64,000 nucleotides of DNA from Zeugodacus cucurbitae (taxonomy: Eukaryota; Arthropoda; Insecta; Diptera; Tephritidae). Within the stretch, counting starts at the first letter, position 1. Every line of letters begins with the position of its first letter. This document shows, one piece after another, positions 22,836-33,967 of this stretch. Made by a program: the position numbers and the translations under genes. The stretch covers positions 31,640,944 through 31,704,943 of the forward strand of contig NC_071672.1 of NCBI RefSeq assembly GCF_028554725.1, in the 5' to 3' direction. The notes under the pieces are model-generated. The model had not been told where the DNA came from. It ran no database searches and worked only from the letters and a program-made list of their open reading frames with translations.

Positions 22836-23487
22836 CACTTGATCTCCTTCGTGCACGGTTAACTGGGACAGTAAATTACTCGTGTAAAAAAAAACGTGCA
22901 AAAAAAATCAAATTTTTATATAAAACTCACTATTGGGACCAATTTAAGAAAAAAATCGTGCAAAAAATAGAAAACGTGTAAAAAAGATCTAATTTTACAT
23001 GAAATTCTATCTATTCGTACAGTGAGAATTTTCACTGTTGTTGTTATAGACTTTTCTGGTATTATATGTATGTACATATTACTGTTAGAAGGAACAAACA
23101 ACAACTATTCTGGGAATGGTAAAAAAATAATAATTTTCAAAGTTCCGTCATTAATCGCTGTGTCTTCTATTTTCTTACTTCTTCATACAGCTTCATTTAT
23201 TTGTTTACGTATTGAAATTGTTGCAACCTTTTCACTGGCTTTCGAATCTAAGATTTGTATTTTTTAGTTTAAACCTAATTTAGAATTTATTAAATTCTAT
23301 TTACTGCAATGGATTTGTGACGTATTGACGGATGGAATTTTGATTTTATTGCAAAAAAGTATACAATTAAAATAAAAAATTCGTGTAAAAAAAATAAAAC
23401 CGTGTAAAAATGGTAACTGGGAAATGTTCAAAAACACCGTGTAAAAAAAACCATACAAAAAAAACCGTGTAAAAGGGAGATCAACTG
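22836..23487. mobile_element. TA-flanked MITE nested in the hAT element
   Basis: The left end CACTTGATCTCCTTCGTGCA and the right end, in inverse complement, CAGTTGATCTCCCTTTTACA share about 20 of the first 25 bases. TA flanks both sides (22834-22835, 23488-23489). The interior is made of repeated GTGTAAAAAAA- and GTGCAAAAAA-like motifs and carries no transposase. TA duplication and a CAGT start suggest a pogo/Tc1-mariner derivative. Confidence 0.75.
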
Positions 23488-24071
23488 TATTCAAAATTTA
23501 CCGAAACAATATATATCGATACTTTATTCTATTTCCGACATCACTAGGCTACGTCGGCCCGACGAAGTCCATGTGATGGGGTGAATCAAATCCAAAAATC
23601 CCGGGAAAGTCTGACTCAGAGTGAGCGGCTCACCGCGCAGCATCTGCCTCCAAAGTAGGAATGGCTGGAAAACACCTTCCAGTACATTTACAAGTTGACT
23701 GATGGTCAATGACAAAGCTGGAAAACAAACGTGTTACTAAACAGATGACAGAGTCTGACCCCAGTAAGACTCTGGTCAGACCCCACTCTCTTGGAAATAA
23801 CTTATATCGGAGCTGACAGACATTCGGCAACTTTAGTAAACGGAGTGAAATCTTTCTGAAATGGCTTGCCTGATCCTAACGGAGCCCTTGTACTAGTGGT
23901 CAGAAAAAATCGCTCAACTGAGGGCGGAATGTCTAAAGTTTCGACGAAGTCAGCAACAGTTTCGGAAAAACGGAAAGAACAGCATAAAGCCATAGCCAGC
24001 AGTAAAGAAACGCTTTTAACCAGCTTATTTCAGAAGTAGAAAATAATCCCTGGGGAGATCAAGAGGTCCTC

Positions 24072-24159
24072 ACCCACTATTCTGCGCAGGATAGTCCATA
24101 CTTCAGATCCAAGACACCCACTATTCTGCGCAGGATAGTCCATACTTTGGATCCAAGAC
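24072..24159 (+). repeat. 44-bp tandem duplication
   Basis: The 44 bases at 24072-24115 (ACCCACTATTCTGCGCAGGA...) are repeated at 24116-24159 with about two differences (CTTCAG against CTTTGG). The duplication lies inside the LINE remnant and shifts its frame by 44 bases, which is not a multiple of three. Confidence 0.9.
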
Positions 24160-24625
24160 GAGAACCAATGCAAATACCTAATTTTATAATAAACTCGAAG
24201 GAAATCATAGAGCGTCCTCTGAAGAAGTAAAAAAATGTATTATCAAGAGTAAAGACTGGGAAAGCACCAGGTTTGAACGGAATACCCAATTTCGTCACCA
24301 AGCTCGTTATACGTAGAAAACCACTACTGTTTCGGAAAGCCTATACAAACTGCTTGGGGGAAGGAGTCTTTCCCAAATACTGGAAACGACAACGCCTCGT
24401 TATATTTCCCAAAACAGTAATATGTAGGCGGCTCGGACAATACACCGTACGGGTACGACGGTGTCCTGAGAGTTGCTGTGTCGGATGATAAAATAAAGAT
24501 AGTAGGGTATGCGCGATATAGCGGATGACCCTTGACGAAGCAAATCATAAGTGTAACGAAACCGTAAGTAACGTTAAGAAGTGGCTGGAGAACTAGCTGC
24601 ACATAAAACGGAAGTAGTACTAATA

Positions 24626-25311
24626 CGAGGGTTGCTATATATATTTCTGGCCTAGGCAACACTAAGTGTTGCCAGGTGCAATCTGACATTTCCATTGGAA
24701 AGTTTGACATTTTTTAGCATAACATCACTCAGAACGTTTTGTCATTTAATCGTGAATTGTTTTATTTACAGGGAATTAAAAAATTCATCTCGGCCAAAAA
24801 ATGGAATTAACTCGTGAACATTTTCGTGCGATCATTTTTCACAACTTTCGACGTGGATTATGGTGAACTAAAATCTTTGTATGGCTATGAAGCACTATCC
24901 TATAGCACTGTGAAAAACTGGTACAACGAATTCAATCGTGGCCGACGCTCGCTCAAAGACGAATTCCGTGAAGGTCGTCCAACAACAGCAGTTGTGCCAG
25001 AAAACATCGATGCAGTACCTGAACTGATAATGCAGACCGTCATGTAACATACCATCAGATAGAGGCATGCCTATGCATTTCTCCCACCAGCATACATTCG
25101 ATATTGCATGAACACCTGGCCGTAAAAAAGGTTTGTTCTCGTTGGATCCCGCACAATTTGACAATCGCTCAAAAAAAGTGCTTCGAAAATTGGTTTGAGC
25201 GCATGCAAAAGTATATAAATCTTGATGGAGAATATTTTGAAAAAAATTTTCGTTGATAAATACATATTCCTATTTTCATTACGAGGCCAGAAATATATAT
25301 ATCAGCCCTCG
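24626..25311 (+). mobile_element. Internally deleted mariner element
   Basis: Inverted ends CGAGGGTTGCTATATATATT and CGAGGGCTGATATATATATT (right end read in reverse) are flanked by TA at 24624-24625 and 25312-25313. Inside, MELTREHFRAIIFHNFRRGL, STVKNWYNEFNRGRRSLKD and EGRPTTAVVPENIDAV match the N-terminal HTH half of a mariner transposase. HSILHEHLAVKKV-like sequence and, near the right end, a C-terminal WFERMQKYINLDGEYFEK also remain. The catalytic middle is deleted, so at 686 bp it is about half the usual ~1.3 kb. It interrupts the LINE at 23555-25860. Confidence 0.88.
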
Positions 25312-25860
25312 TAACTAGTCATAAGAGAATTGAGACTATTGAGATCAGACTCTCATTCAAGCAGCACTTGATAATTGACATCACTAAGAACTTGCTGTGC
25401 ACTTAGTACGGTTTCAGATGATGCAATAAATTTTATCCCGGGTAGACCTCCCATAGACATAGCAAATAAAAATAGAAATGCCTCTGTCAATGGCACAAAA
25501 GGTGGAATACTTACATTAAGGGAAGGTGATAAAGGAGATAAATTATTACTTTACTCAGGTTTTATCCGGTCACGGCTGCTTCCAAGGATATCTCTACAAA
25601 TACAACAACGATGAATCTCCCTACTGCCTGTACTGTGAAAACTGTATTGAAACAGCAGATCATTTGGTGGTGGAATGTATCCTTTTTCGAAATTAAAGGC
25701 GAATTCTGTCTGAGAAACTAGTAAAACCTCTTCCTATATGTACGTAGTAGGTTTTATGTTATCGTCCCAGATTGAAAGGGATACCGTACGTGGCATAATA
25801 ACCTACATTATGCAAAGGGTTCGTAAGCGGTAAGATCGAGAGTGCAGTCAGTAAGATGAA

Positions 25861-26790
25861 TCAGATGAAGAAATACATTTAGAGGTTCATTATCAAGCAG
25901 GACCCCAAACTACAGATTTTGTCTTATTTTTTACAAATCGCTCATTTACTTGAATAGTGTCACAACTCAAAAAAGTAGATTTTTCAGGAGAGCGATTTAA
26001 AGTTTTCTATTGCCTCTTATTCAGCAAATATGGAAAAATCAGTTTATTGACAGATCTATTGGCCTGTAATATATTAAATACAATGTTGAGCATAAATGGA
26101 CCAAATAGAGTGTACTAATGCTTTTTCTTGGGCATAAATGTGACCCACTTTGAATTATGTCGTTCTTTGTGAAAAATATAAATCAATTTCGGCGTCATAA
26201 GTCAAATGTGTGTTTTTTGCTGAAAAAAATCAATATGAAAAATTTAATTAATTTTTCACCAATATTGTTGTAATACCAAATGGGTCGTTCTTTCTGAAAA
26301 GAAAATCAAATTCACCTTGTCACAATATGTTTTAGAACACAAACTATGTCGTTATTTCGTAAAAAAAATTATAACTAATTCTTACACAACTGTGAAGTGT
26401 CGTTATTGTGGTTAAAAACTAATGCAACATAACAAGTTTAAGAACGGCACATTCTTATATCACGGTTTGTTTTCCTACACATCGGAATGAAATTTTTATA
26501 CGTGGACGACGTGTGGACGATGAAATTGCGCACATTCCTGTATACTCAACTCGAAAATCGTGTTTTTGGAGTTATGACACTATTCAAGTAAATGAGCGAA
26601 ATGTACCCGTTAGTTACCCAACCGTTAGGACTATTGCCCCAACGCCTATTGCCTCTAGATATCCCTCCCTTAGTACACTATCATCGGAAATAAAATCCGA
26701 TGCGGCATACAGGCATGAAAGAATCTTTGTGGCGACCGAAGACCGACGTGGCTGATTCCCACATTATATAAGATACTTGGTGCGATTAGC
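25861..26790. other. Unassigned stretch
   Basis: AT-rich. Several recurring phrases (TATGTCGTTCTTTGTGAAAA, GGGTCGTTCTTTCTGAAAAG, TATGTCGTTATTTCGTAAAA near 26155, 26280 and 26345) suggest a degenerate tandem or internally repeated element. An 80-codon frame at 26513-26755 is not recognisable. Confidence 0.35.
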
Positions 26791-28075
26791 ACTACATCGC
26801 ATCTTCACACTCTTCTATTGTGGAGTGAAACATATTGTTTCTCTTAGAGTCAGTTATAGGTATTTGTATGAAATACGTGAAGCTGAATCCATTCACAAGA
26901 ACAATCGCTGAACGAACTGGTGTCAATCTTAATTTTAGAAACATAGTAACCTCTTCGTTCATCGATATGTTAACAGCCACATCTACATCCATTGCCGTCC
27001 ATGCAGAAATTCCATCTTGATGTTCCAAATATATGGACCACAGATGGATCTCTGAGGGCAGTGGCCACGAACCACTACGATCTTCAACTCCCATACATTC
27101 CCAACATTAGTAGATGACCAAACCTAGCACGTTTCTTCTCCTGTAGAAAATATGCCTCCAACTCGCACTCTCTAACCTTGCCTAGTGCGTACACCACTTA
27201 ATTTTCCAACCTTTAAACTTTCACACTTTTTAAAAAACTCATACAACCGAGCAATGTGCTCGTCCACCTCCTGATCTTCAAACGTTCTAATAATAGTTTA
27301 GTAATAGTTTGTCCATATTGGATCAAACTATGATCACCTAACATCAAACGCTCTATCTGTCTGATTTATAAGCGTCACATACATTTCACTCACATCCCTA
27401 GGCCCATCAAATGTATGTATAACATTCACTCGGTACATTTAAACTGTGGAAGCTATTATCCGCCATCCATTCACTGAATACCTCGCCTCGACTTCGCTTT
27501 GATATTCAAATGTATGCCGGGATACCTTACTAAACCACATGTAGGACGAGGTATTCGCTATCAAACATAGAAAAATTATGTACTTCCATCAGGGTCTGGC
27601 GAGAGCACTCTCAACAAACTTCAGACGGGCAGCTGGCATGACGAAATGCCCTTCTGGCTTACGTTTATATACACAGTTTTGTCCCCAACTGCATTAGATT
27701 TTGCCTTATACTGAGCCACTCTATTATCAAAACCCAAACACCGGAAGCAGCCAGCATCAGGGCTAGTCGGTTCCACTCGAAGTGAGTACCACTAGATGTA
27801 GCAATTTATCCAAACCATAGTGCTGTCATCAGGGGGCACCTTCCATGGGTGTGCCTGATCACATATATGTGTGACTTCCAGAACTTCTGAAGGTTATGCC
27901 GATATAGTTCTTCCATGGGATCTGCTGGGTAATTTCGGTGTGATTCTGCTGAACTATAATCCTGGTACCCAATTGCCCAATGCACGCTGCTGCGACCTCA
28001 CTCCTTCGCCCGACGATCTTTCCATCACCACGGTTATTAGCCCGATCCACAGTTCCCTTATATCGAGATGCTGAT
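26790..28075 (-). other. Possible old coding remnant, unidentified
   Basis: The minus strand carries protein-like blocks in shifting frames: a 100-codon frame at 26792-27094 (MDVDVAVNISMNEEV..., FTYFIQIPITDSKRN), phrases such as SKVSRHTFEYQSEVEARY and NVIHTFDGPRDVSEMYVTL near 27370-27545, and a 63-codon frame at 27859-28050. Base composition is less AT-rich than the flanks. I do not recognise the family. It could be a decayed retroelement gene, a decayed viral insertion or a dead host gene. Confidence 0.3.
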
Positions 28076-28079
28076 GAGT

Positions 28080-28500
28080 GCTCTCAGAGATCAGGAGTAC
28101 AACTCGGGTAAAAAATCGTTCTGCTGTCTGTGTGACTGCAGCTTCTCGATGTTGAGCCTTCCTAGTGTTTGTTTACGGGCGCGCTTTGCTACACAAAGCG
28201 CAGTGCGTCTTCGCTGCTACCAAATAGTGTACCGAGTCAATAATTAGTCCTCGGAGCGTACGCACGTCTAAACACTGGAGACATATCTTCCGTCTATCGT
28301 ATGATTGGTTGCACGCGTTTCTGTCAGGAGACAGCCATGTAGCTTAAATAAGCGATGTATGTAGCGATTAGCCTCAAGTCATGAAGGCTAAATTTACCAA
28401 CAGTTGTGCCGAGAGACCTTTTATACCTATCGTAGTGTTAAATACCTCAAGCACGATTTTGACATCATGGCGGGAGCAGCGCTCTCCGTAAACTAAATTA
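28080..28500 (-). pseudogene. RTE-type LINE endonuclease remnant
   Basis: Reading the minus strand from 28490: ERCSRHDVKIVLEVFN (the G-D-F-N-A block with substitutions), then ATWLSPDRNACNQ, DRRKICLQCLDVRTLRG and DSVHYLVAARTH. These are the second half of an APE-type LINE endonuclease, including the S-D-H-Y-L-V block with Asp-His changed to Val-His. The copy is dead. Confidence 0.75.
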
Positions 28501-28859
28501 CGCGTGAACATGTACTATCCAACAGTTAAATTAAATAACAATTTACAAATTAAGCACTATGTAAAGCTAACAATATCTTTTAAGCTAATGGCTCTTAAAT
28601 ATTGGCATATAAATATAAGGAGACCTAACGGCATTTGGGGATGAAAAAATATACAAGTGATATTAAAATCCGTTGCCATTAGAGTTCAATTTGGAATGAC
28701 TTTATTAATATCGTCTATTGAATATTTGTTTATACCAACTGAAAAATAAAACAGTGCGCTTTTGTTGTAATATGTAATTTTGATGAAACATAGGGGAGGT
28801 TTATTGATGGGGTAAGGGAAATCATTGAAATTGCCATATGAATATCTTAGAGGATTATA

Positions 28860-29894
28860 TTTTTATACTCTCGCAACAAAAGTTGCTAAGAGAGTATTAT
28901 AGTTTTGTTCACCTAACGGTTGTTTGTAAGTCATAAAACTAAACGAGTTAGACATAGGGTTATATATATCAAAATGATCAGGGTGACGAGACTAGTCAAA
29001 ATGCGAATGTCTGTCTGTCCGTCCGTCCGTCCGTGCAACGGATAACTTGAGTAAAAATTGAGATATCTTAGCGAAACTTGGAACACGTACTCCTTGGCAC
29101 CCTGAGGAGGTTGCTTTCGAAAATGGGCAAAATCGGACCATTGCCACGCCCACAAAATCTCGCAAACTAATAAAGCTATATAAACCAAACTTTCTGCAGT
29201 CGGTTCTCCTACGTACCCCACCACACACCATGAAAATAGTTGAAATCGGATAATAACCACGCCCACCTCCCATACAAAGGTTAGGTTGAAAATGACTAAA
29301 AGTGGGTTAATTCACTAACGAGAAACGTCAGAAACACTAAATTTTACAGAAGAAATAGCAGAAGGAAGCTGCATTCAGATTTTTTTACAAAATGAAAAAT
29401 GGGCACGGCATCGCCCACTGATGACACATGTGAAAAATGAATGAAATGGGTTCATAACCACGACAACTTCCCATATAACTCAATTTTGAATTCCATCTGA
29501 TTCCTTCACTTTATAATGTATACATAAGGAAACAATGAAGATAGCGGAATAAAACTTTACACATATAGTACATATCATCTCTGGCTTCACTTGAGAAAAA
29601 AATTGTTGAAAACGGACTATAACTTTTCAAGGCCGCTGTTATCGAACATGTTGAACTCCGCGCCTAAGGGTAAATAGTCTTGGATATAGTGTACCTTGCT
29701 GGTGAAAATGAATGAAATCGGTTTAGAAATTTCCTCAGCCCTCATACACTATATAGGACGATTTTCGTTTGTTTATTAAACTTTGTGCCGAATTTATAGG
29801 TAAATTTGAGTGTTATCTTATTAAAATTTCTTCAATAAATTGCGAGAGTATAAAATGTTCGGTTGCACCCGAACTTAGCCTTTCCTTACTTGTT
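28860..29894 (+). repeat. Dispersed ~1.2 kb repeat, copy C
   Basis: Starts TTTTATACTCTCGCAACAAA and ends GCGAGAGTATAAAATGTTCGG...CCTTACTTGTT, in the same orientation as copy A. It contains the GTCTGTCTGTCCGTCCGTCC tract and has internal deletions relative to copy A (for example near 29155 and 29420). Reverse-strand open frames at 28931-29273 reflect the repeat and are not genes. Confidence 0.8.
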
Positions 29895-30454
29895 TACTTT
29901 TGTTTTGAAGCGTTCACGTGTTCAAATACGCCAGTTATGCTTGAGTATCAATTATAAGAAATATTTAAAGAACAAGCCATCCGCATTGTTTAAGAAATAA
30001 CAAACACCATTTTTTAATATTAAACAAAATTAAATATACGAGTATTAAAATAATCCTCAATATACTACTTGAATTGTTAAGATTGCTCGTGAAATGTAAT
30101 TTTCACCGAAACCATTTCACGTAATAAGGACACCTTGAAAATCGAAAAGAAAGTCCAAGGCGTTGAACTCGATCGAAGCATTCAAGTCTAAAAGAACTGA
30201 TTCAGCGAGGAGTAAAGGTGCCATACAGCTGATTGGAACACCAACTCCGTGAACGGCCTCATCAGCATTTCCTCATGTCTGTTGAAAACGTTGGAACGGC
30301 TTAAGAACATGCACATAGAGGGTTGTCAATGATCCAAGAAGAATCATTGAACTGCTATAGCTCTATAGCTGTGTTCGAACTCAAAGTATTAAACTGCTGT
30401 TGCAGAGTCGCCCAGAAAATGTGAAGCAGTTTATAATTGACTATTGTATGTATG
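29895..30454. other. Unassigned stretch
   Basis: A tract at 30090-30300 (ACCTTGAAAATCGAAAAG... AGGAGTAAAGGTGCCATACAG) has transposase-like codon flavour but no motif I can defend. No gene seen. Confidence 0.3.
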
Positions 30455-31400
30455 TGATTGACGTTGGAACCGTTTACCTGGTTATAGCCGAATCGATGAT
30501 AGCGCTCCTCTCTTCTCTTTCCTTCGCAGTTCGGCGCCAGTTGGATATCCCAAGTGTAATCAGATCGCTCTCCACCTGGTCCCTCCAACGGAGTGGAGGC
30601 CTTCCTCTTCCTCGGCTTCCTCCGGCGGGTACCGCATCGAGCACTTTCAGAGCTGGAGTGTTTTCGTCCATTCGGATAACATGACCTAGCCACCGTAGCC
30701 GCTGTCTTTTTATTCGCTGAACTATGTCAATGTCGTCGTATAACTCGTACAGCTCATCGTTCCATCGTCTGCAATATTCGCCGTTGGAAATGTTCTGAGG
30801 ACCATAAATCATGCGCAAAATATTCCTCTCGAATACTCCTAGTGTCGCCTCATCTGATGTTGACATCGTCCACGCTTCTGCACCATAAAGCAGGACGGAA
30901 ATAATAATCACCTTATAAAGTTTGATTTGGGTTCGTCGAGAGACGACTTTACTTTTCAATTGCCTACTCAGTCCAAAGTAGCACCTGTTGGCAAGAGTGA
31001 TTCTGCGCTGGATTTCGAAGCTGAAATTGTTGGTGTTATGACTGTCAACAGTGACGTGGGAGCCAAGACGCGAATGTGCTGACTGTTTGTTTGATGACAG
31101 GAGATACTCCGTCTTGTCCTCATTCACCACCAGACCCATTCGCTTCGCTTATCCAGGCGGGAAAAAGCAGAACTAACGGCGCGGTTGTTGCTTCTGATAA
31201 TATCAATATCATCGGAGTACGCTAGCAGCTGTACACTCTTATAGAAGATTGCACCTTCTCTATTTAGCTCTGCAGCTCGTATTAGTTTCGCGGGGATACC
31301 AAATTCAGACATCGCGGCAAAAATGCAGCTCCTTTTCGTGCTATCGTTAACTGCTTTAAATTCGGCGATGTGTATCTATCCTCTTCTCCTAGATTTGGCG
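30455..31400 (-). pseudogene. RTE-type LINE reverse transcriptase C-terminal part
   Basis: A minus-strand frame (30474-31139) reads MGLVVNEDKTEYLLSS, RLGSHVTVDSHN, RRITLANRCYFGLSRQLKSK, LYKVIIISVLLYGAEAWTM, VFERNILRMIYGP, QRLRWLGHVIRMDE and GRGRPPLRWRDQVESDL. Upstream, YSDDIDIIRSNNR carries the Y-x-D-D catalytic motif as YSDD at 31195-31235, in another frame. This is the thumb and tail of an RTE-type LINE ORF2. The 5' part is missing and frames are shifted near 31130. Confidence 0.85.
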
Positions 31401-32529
31401 CATAGTGAATATCTGGAATATCGAAAGAATTATCAGTGTAGTCCGTAGTGCTCCATAGATGTTAATGCGAGCCGCTCTTTGTGGTCAGACTTTCCGTGCG
31501 TCCTCCACCAGAGAAATATCCCACAGAAAATAATGACCTGGCTATGATTTCGTCTGGCCAAGTCACAACCTATGGTTCTTTTCTGCAGCATTATAAGGAA
31601 ACCGATAGCCTTTTCTATACTTATATGTATATAATTCCAATGAAAACACGAAAGTCTCGCCCATTGTCTTTCGAAAATGCTGCAAACTCTCCAGGCAAGA
31701 TGATTCACGGATATTCAAACTATCTACAGGGAAGGTGCTGCAATGCAGCTGGTCAATGTCCTCGAGGAATAAAAAACCGACATATCGCACTCCAGGAAAT
31801 TCGATAAACCATGAAACCATGCACAGATTAAAGAGCAATTCCGTTAAAGCTTGTAGGAAGCGAATAACGTGCTCTGCGACTTCAATGGTGAACCAACATC
31901 CACACAAGTTCGTCACTCTTTATGAACACTGGATGAGAGTTAGTGCCGGTACATTCACGAAAACGTTTGTGACTCGTAATTTTTAGAAGAGCGAGGGACG
32001 AGAAAAAACGGAGGCAATATGTTAATATAAGTATTTTAGAAAATGGTAAGGATATAAACTATATCTCAGAAACTACTCGACCGATTTCACTGATATTCGG
32101 TAATTGATATTTTTTCGATATCCTGATATTTCCAATGAAAAATGGATAAAATCTGTTCACAACCTCGCCAACGACACCATGACCACTTTCCATAAATTTT
32201 TAATCTAATACTACGTTCGAACCCACATTGAAAACCTCTTGAAAACACAATTTCTGGATTGTGGAACCAAAGTCGTTCTGACGAACATTTTGTGTTTTCG
32301 ATGTGTTTTCATTGACAATTAACAAATTTATTTGTTTGTTTACATTTTGAGCAACGACAATGGCAAGTTTTAGAATCTTTAATATTTGGTTATAATTATT
32401 ATTAATGATTAAATCATGTTAGACAAAAGTTTGTATAGGTTTTTACTGATGCAAATGTTTTCAATTAAATATAACTAATTACAGCAACGTAAGAATAATT
32501 TTTGGGAACACGATTGCCAATGAAATGGA
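31401..32529. other. Spacer with two repeat scraps
   Basis: 31715-31805 (plus strand) reads EGAAMQLVNVLEE then a stop and KTDIS, a worn start of an RTE endonuclease. 32050-32200 matches an internal part of the dispersed repeat (CAGAAACTACTCGACCGATTT). Nothing else was identified. The Harbinger remnant begins at or after about 32500. Confidence 0.45.
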
Positions 32530-33370
32530 TCTGCGTTTTTTAAAGAAAACTTTCGAATGAACCGAAGTTCATTTAATAAATTATGCGACATCCTTCGGCC
32601 TCTACAAAGAATGGATACGAACTACCGAAAAGCTATTACGCTCGAGAAAAGAGTGGCTATAGCAATATTTGCTTTATGCTCATCTGCAGAGTATCGTATC
32701 GGATATGTTCGGGGTAGGAAAATCTACGGTTTGTGAAATTCTGCACTGAAATGAAATAGACTACTACAATCATCCTGTTTCAAAATGTTTCCACTAAATA
32801 GAGAAAGAATTGGTTAATATTACTTATAAATTCTTAAATTTACAATGTTGATCTAATAATTGTTTACAGACGGATACCACATTGAGGTTCACCCATCATC
32901 TGAACAAGCTGTGGATTATTACAATTACAAAGGGTGGTATTCCACCGTTTTAATGGCATTAGTTGATGCAAAGTGAAATATGGAAATCCATTATACATAG
33001 AAGTATATACATATATAATGTATGCAATGTATTTTCATATACTGTTTTATTCACATAAACGTCGGAAGTCCCGGGCGACGCAATGACTCTCAAATTTTTG
33101 AGGCGTCGTCACTTAAACGAGAAATTGAGAATTGTCCTTTACTAAGAGAAATGTCTCGAGAAATTTCAGGAGAAAATGTGCTTGTATTTATTATTGGGGA
33201 TTCGGCTTTTCGATTTAGCAAACAATTGATGAAATCGTATCCATTTAGCATAAATCAAATTCATCGTGAGAAGGTATTCAATTACGCTCTTTTGAAAGCA
33301 CGTAGAGTTGTCAAAAATGCTTTTGAATTAGTGGAGAAACGATACGGGCAGTACTTTCTACATATTTAGA
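32530..33370 (+). pseudogene. PIF/Harbinger transposase remnant
   Basis: Successive blocks read AIFALCSSAEYR-like sequence and FGVGKSTVCEIL (HTH) near 32650-32745, DGYHIEVHPSSEQAVDYYNY and KGWYSTVLMALVDAK near 32875-32975 (first catalytic Asp in D-G-x-H-I), then VGSPGRRNDSQIFEASSLK at 33062 (second Asp), LVFIIGDSAF and ARRVVKNAFELVEKRYG (third catalytic region, R-R-V-V-E-N-A-F). The last 115-codon frame is open. Earlier parts have stops and possibly small introns. The family cuts DNA as a DDE transposase together with a Myb-like partner, whose remnant lies just downstream. Confidence 0.8.
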
Positions 33371-33424
33371 TAAATAAAATAATTTTATATATACTTTATT
33401 ACTTCTTCCAAAAAGAAAACTTAT

Positions 33425-33640
33425 TCATTTTTTCATTTGTTGAGAAATTCAAGCAGTAATTTGTTCATTTCTTTTGCGTTTTTTACATTCTCTTCCATCA
33501 TTTGTCATTCCGTCATTTTCATAATTTTTTGGCTAGTTTCGTTAAAATCCTGATTTGTTTTTTCAAGCAGTTTTTCTATTTTTTCAATTTTTTTTAACAT
33601 TAAGCTCTGAAGATAATTTATTTTTCTATTTACATTTTAT
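33425..33640 (-). pseudogene. Harbinger Myb-like partner protein, C-terminal remnant
   Basis: The minus strand encodes KKIEKIEKLLEKTNQDFNET, SQKIMKMTE, a stop, then QMMEENVKNAKEMNKLLLEF: a Lys/Glu-rich coiled-coil tail ending LNK-stop. Harbinger elements usually carry a convergent or adjacent Myb/SANT-like gene ending in such a coiled coil. The assignment rests on position and composition. Confidence 0.5.
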
Positions 33641-33967
33641 TTTATTTTATTATTATTTTATATATTATATATATTATTATATATTTTATTTTTCTATATT
33701 TCTAAAGGCACGGTTGGCGACATCATGATCTCTGAGGGCGAAGGTACGCAAACCGGTGATTGCAATGGAGATTCAGCAACAAATGACGGTGTCGCAACCG
33801 TTTCCACCGATTTTACCTATTTTTTGGTATATGATAGCTTTAGTAGTAGATATTTACAAAAAACAAGACAGCAGACACAGTAAAATCACATAAAGGAAAC
33901 AATCGACGAAGCTGCTATGCACCGAAAGCAAAAGCAACAGAAATCAAAATCAGCAAACAGTAGAGTA

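Larger units (their letters stand above)
19833..23546 (+). mobile_element. hAT transposon with 8-bp target duplication and nested MITE
   Basis: The ends are TAGGGTTGTCG at the left and, in inverse complement, TAGTGATGTCG at the right. The same 8 bases, GGCTACGT, flank both sides (19825-19832 and 23547-23554), as expected for hAT. Sub-terminal DNA is rich in ATCGATAT repeats. The body encodes a BED finger and a hAT transposase with the C-terminal dimerisation region. The right end is split by a TA-flanked MITE at 22836-23487; without it the element is about 3.06 kb. Two frameshifts in the transposase show that it is no longer autonomous. Confidence 0.88.
23555..25860 (+). pseudogene. LINE reverse transcriptase remnant, split by a mariner
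   Basis: Order along the plus strand: NNPWGDQEV near 24045, VLSRVKTGKAPGLNGIPNF near 24240-24295 (the G-K-A-P-G-x-D-G-I block of RT, with Asp replaced by Asn), GEGVFPKYWKRQRLVIFPK near 24355-24415, then SNVKKWLEN and KTEVVLI up to the mariner. Immediately after it the line continues TSHKRIETIEIRL. A zinc-knuckle-like tail (SPYCLYCENCIETADHLVVE) lies near 25615-25675. The D-D catalytic motif is not visible and many stops occur. It is probably of the R1/LOA/jockey group. The 23555-24000 part is likely the same element but too worn to be sure. Confidence 0.75.
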
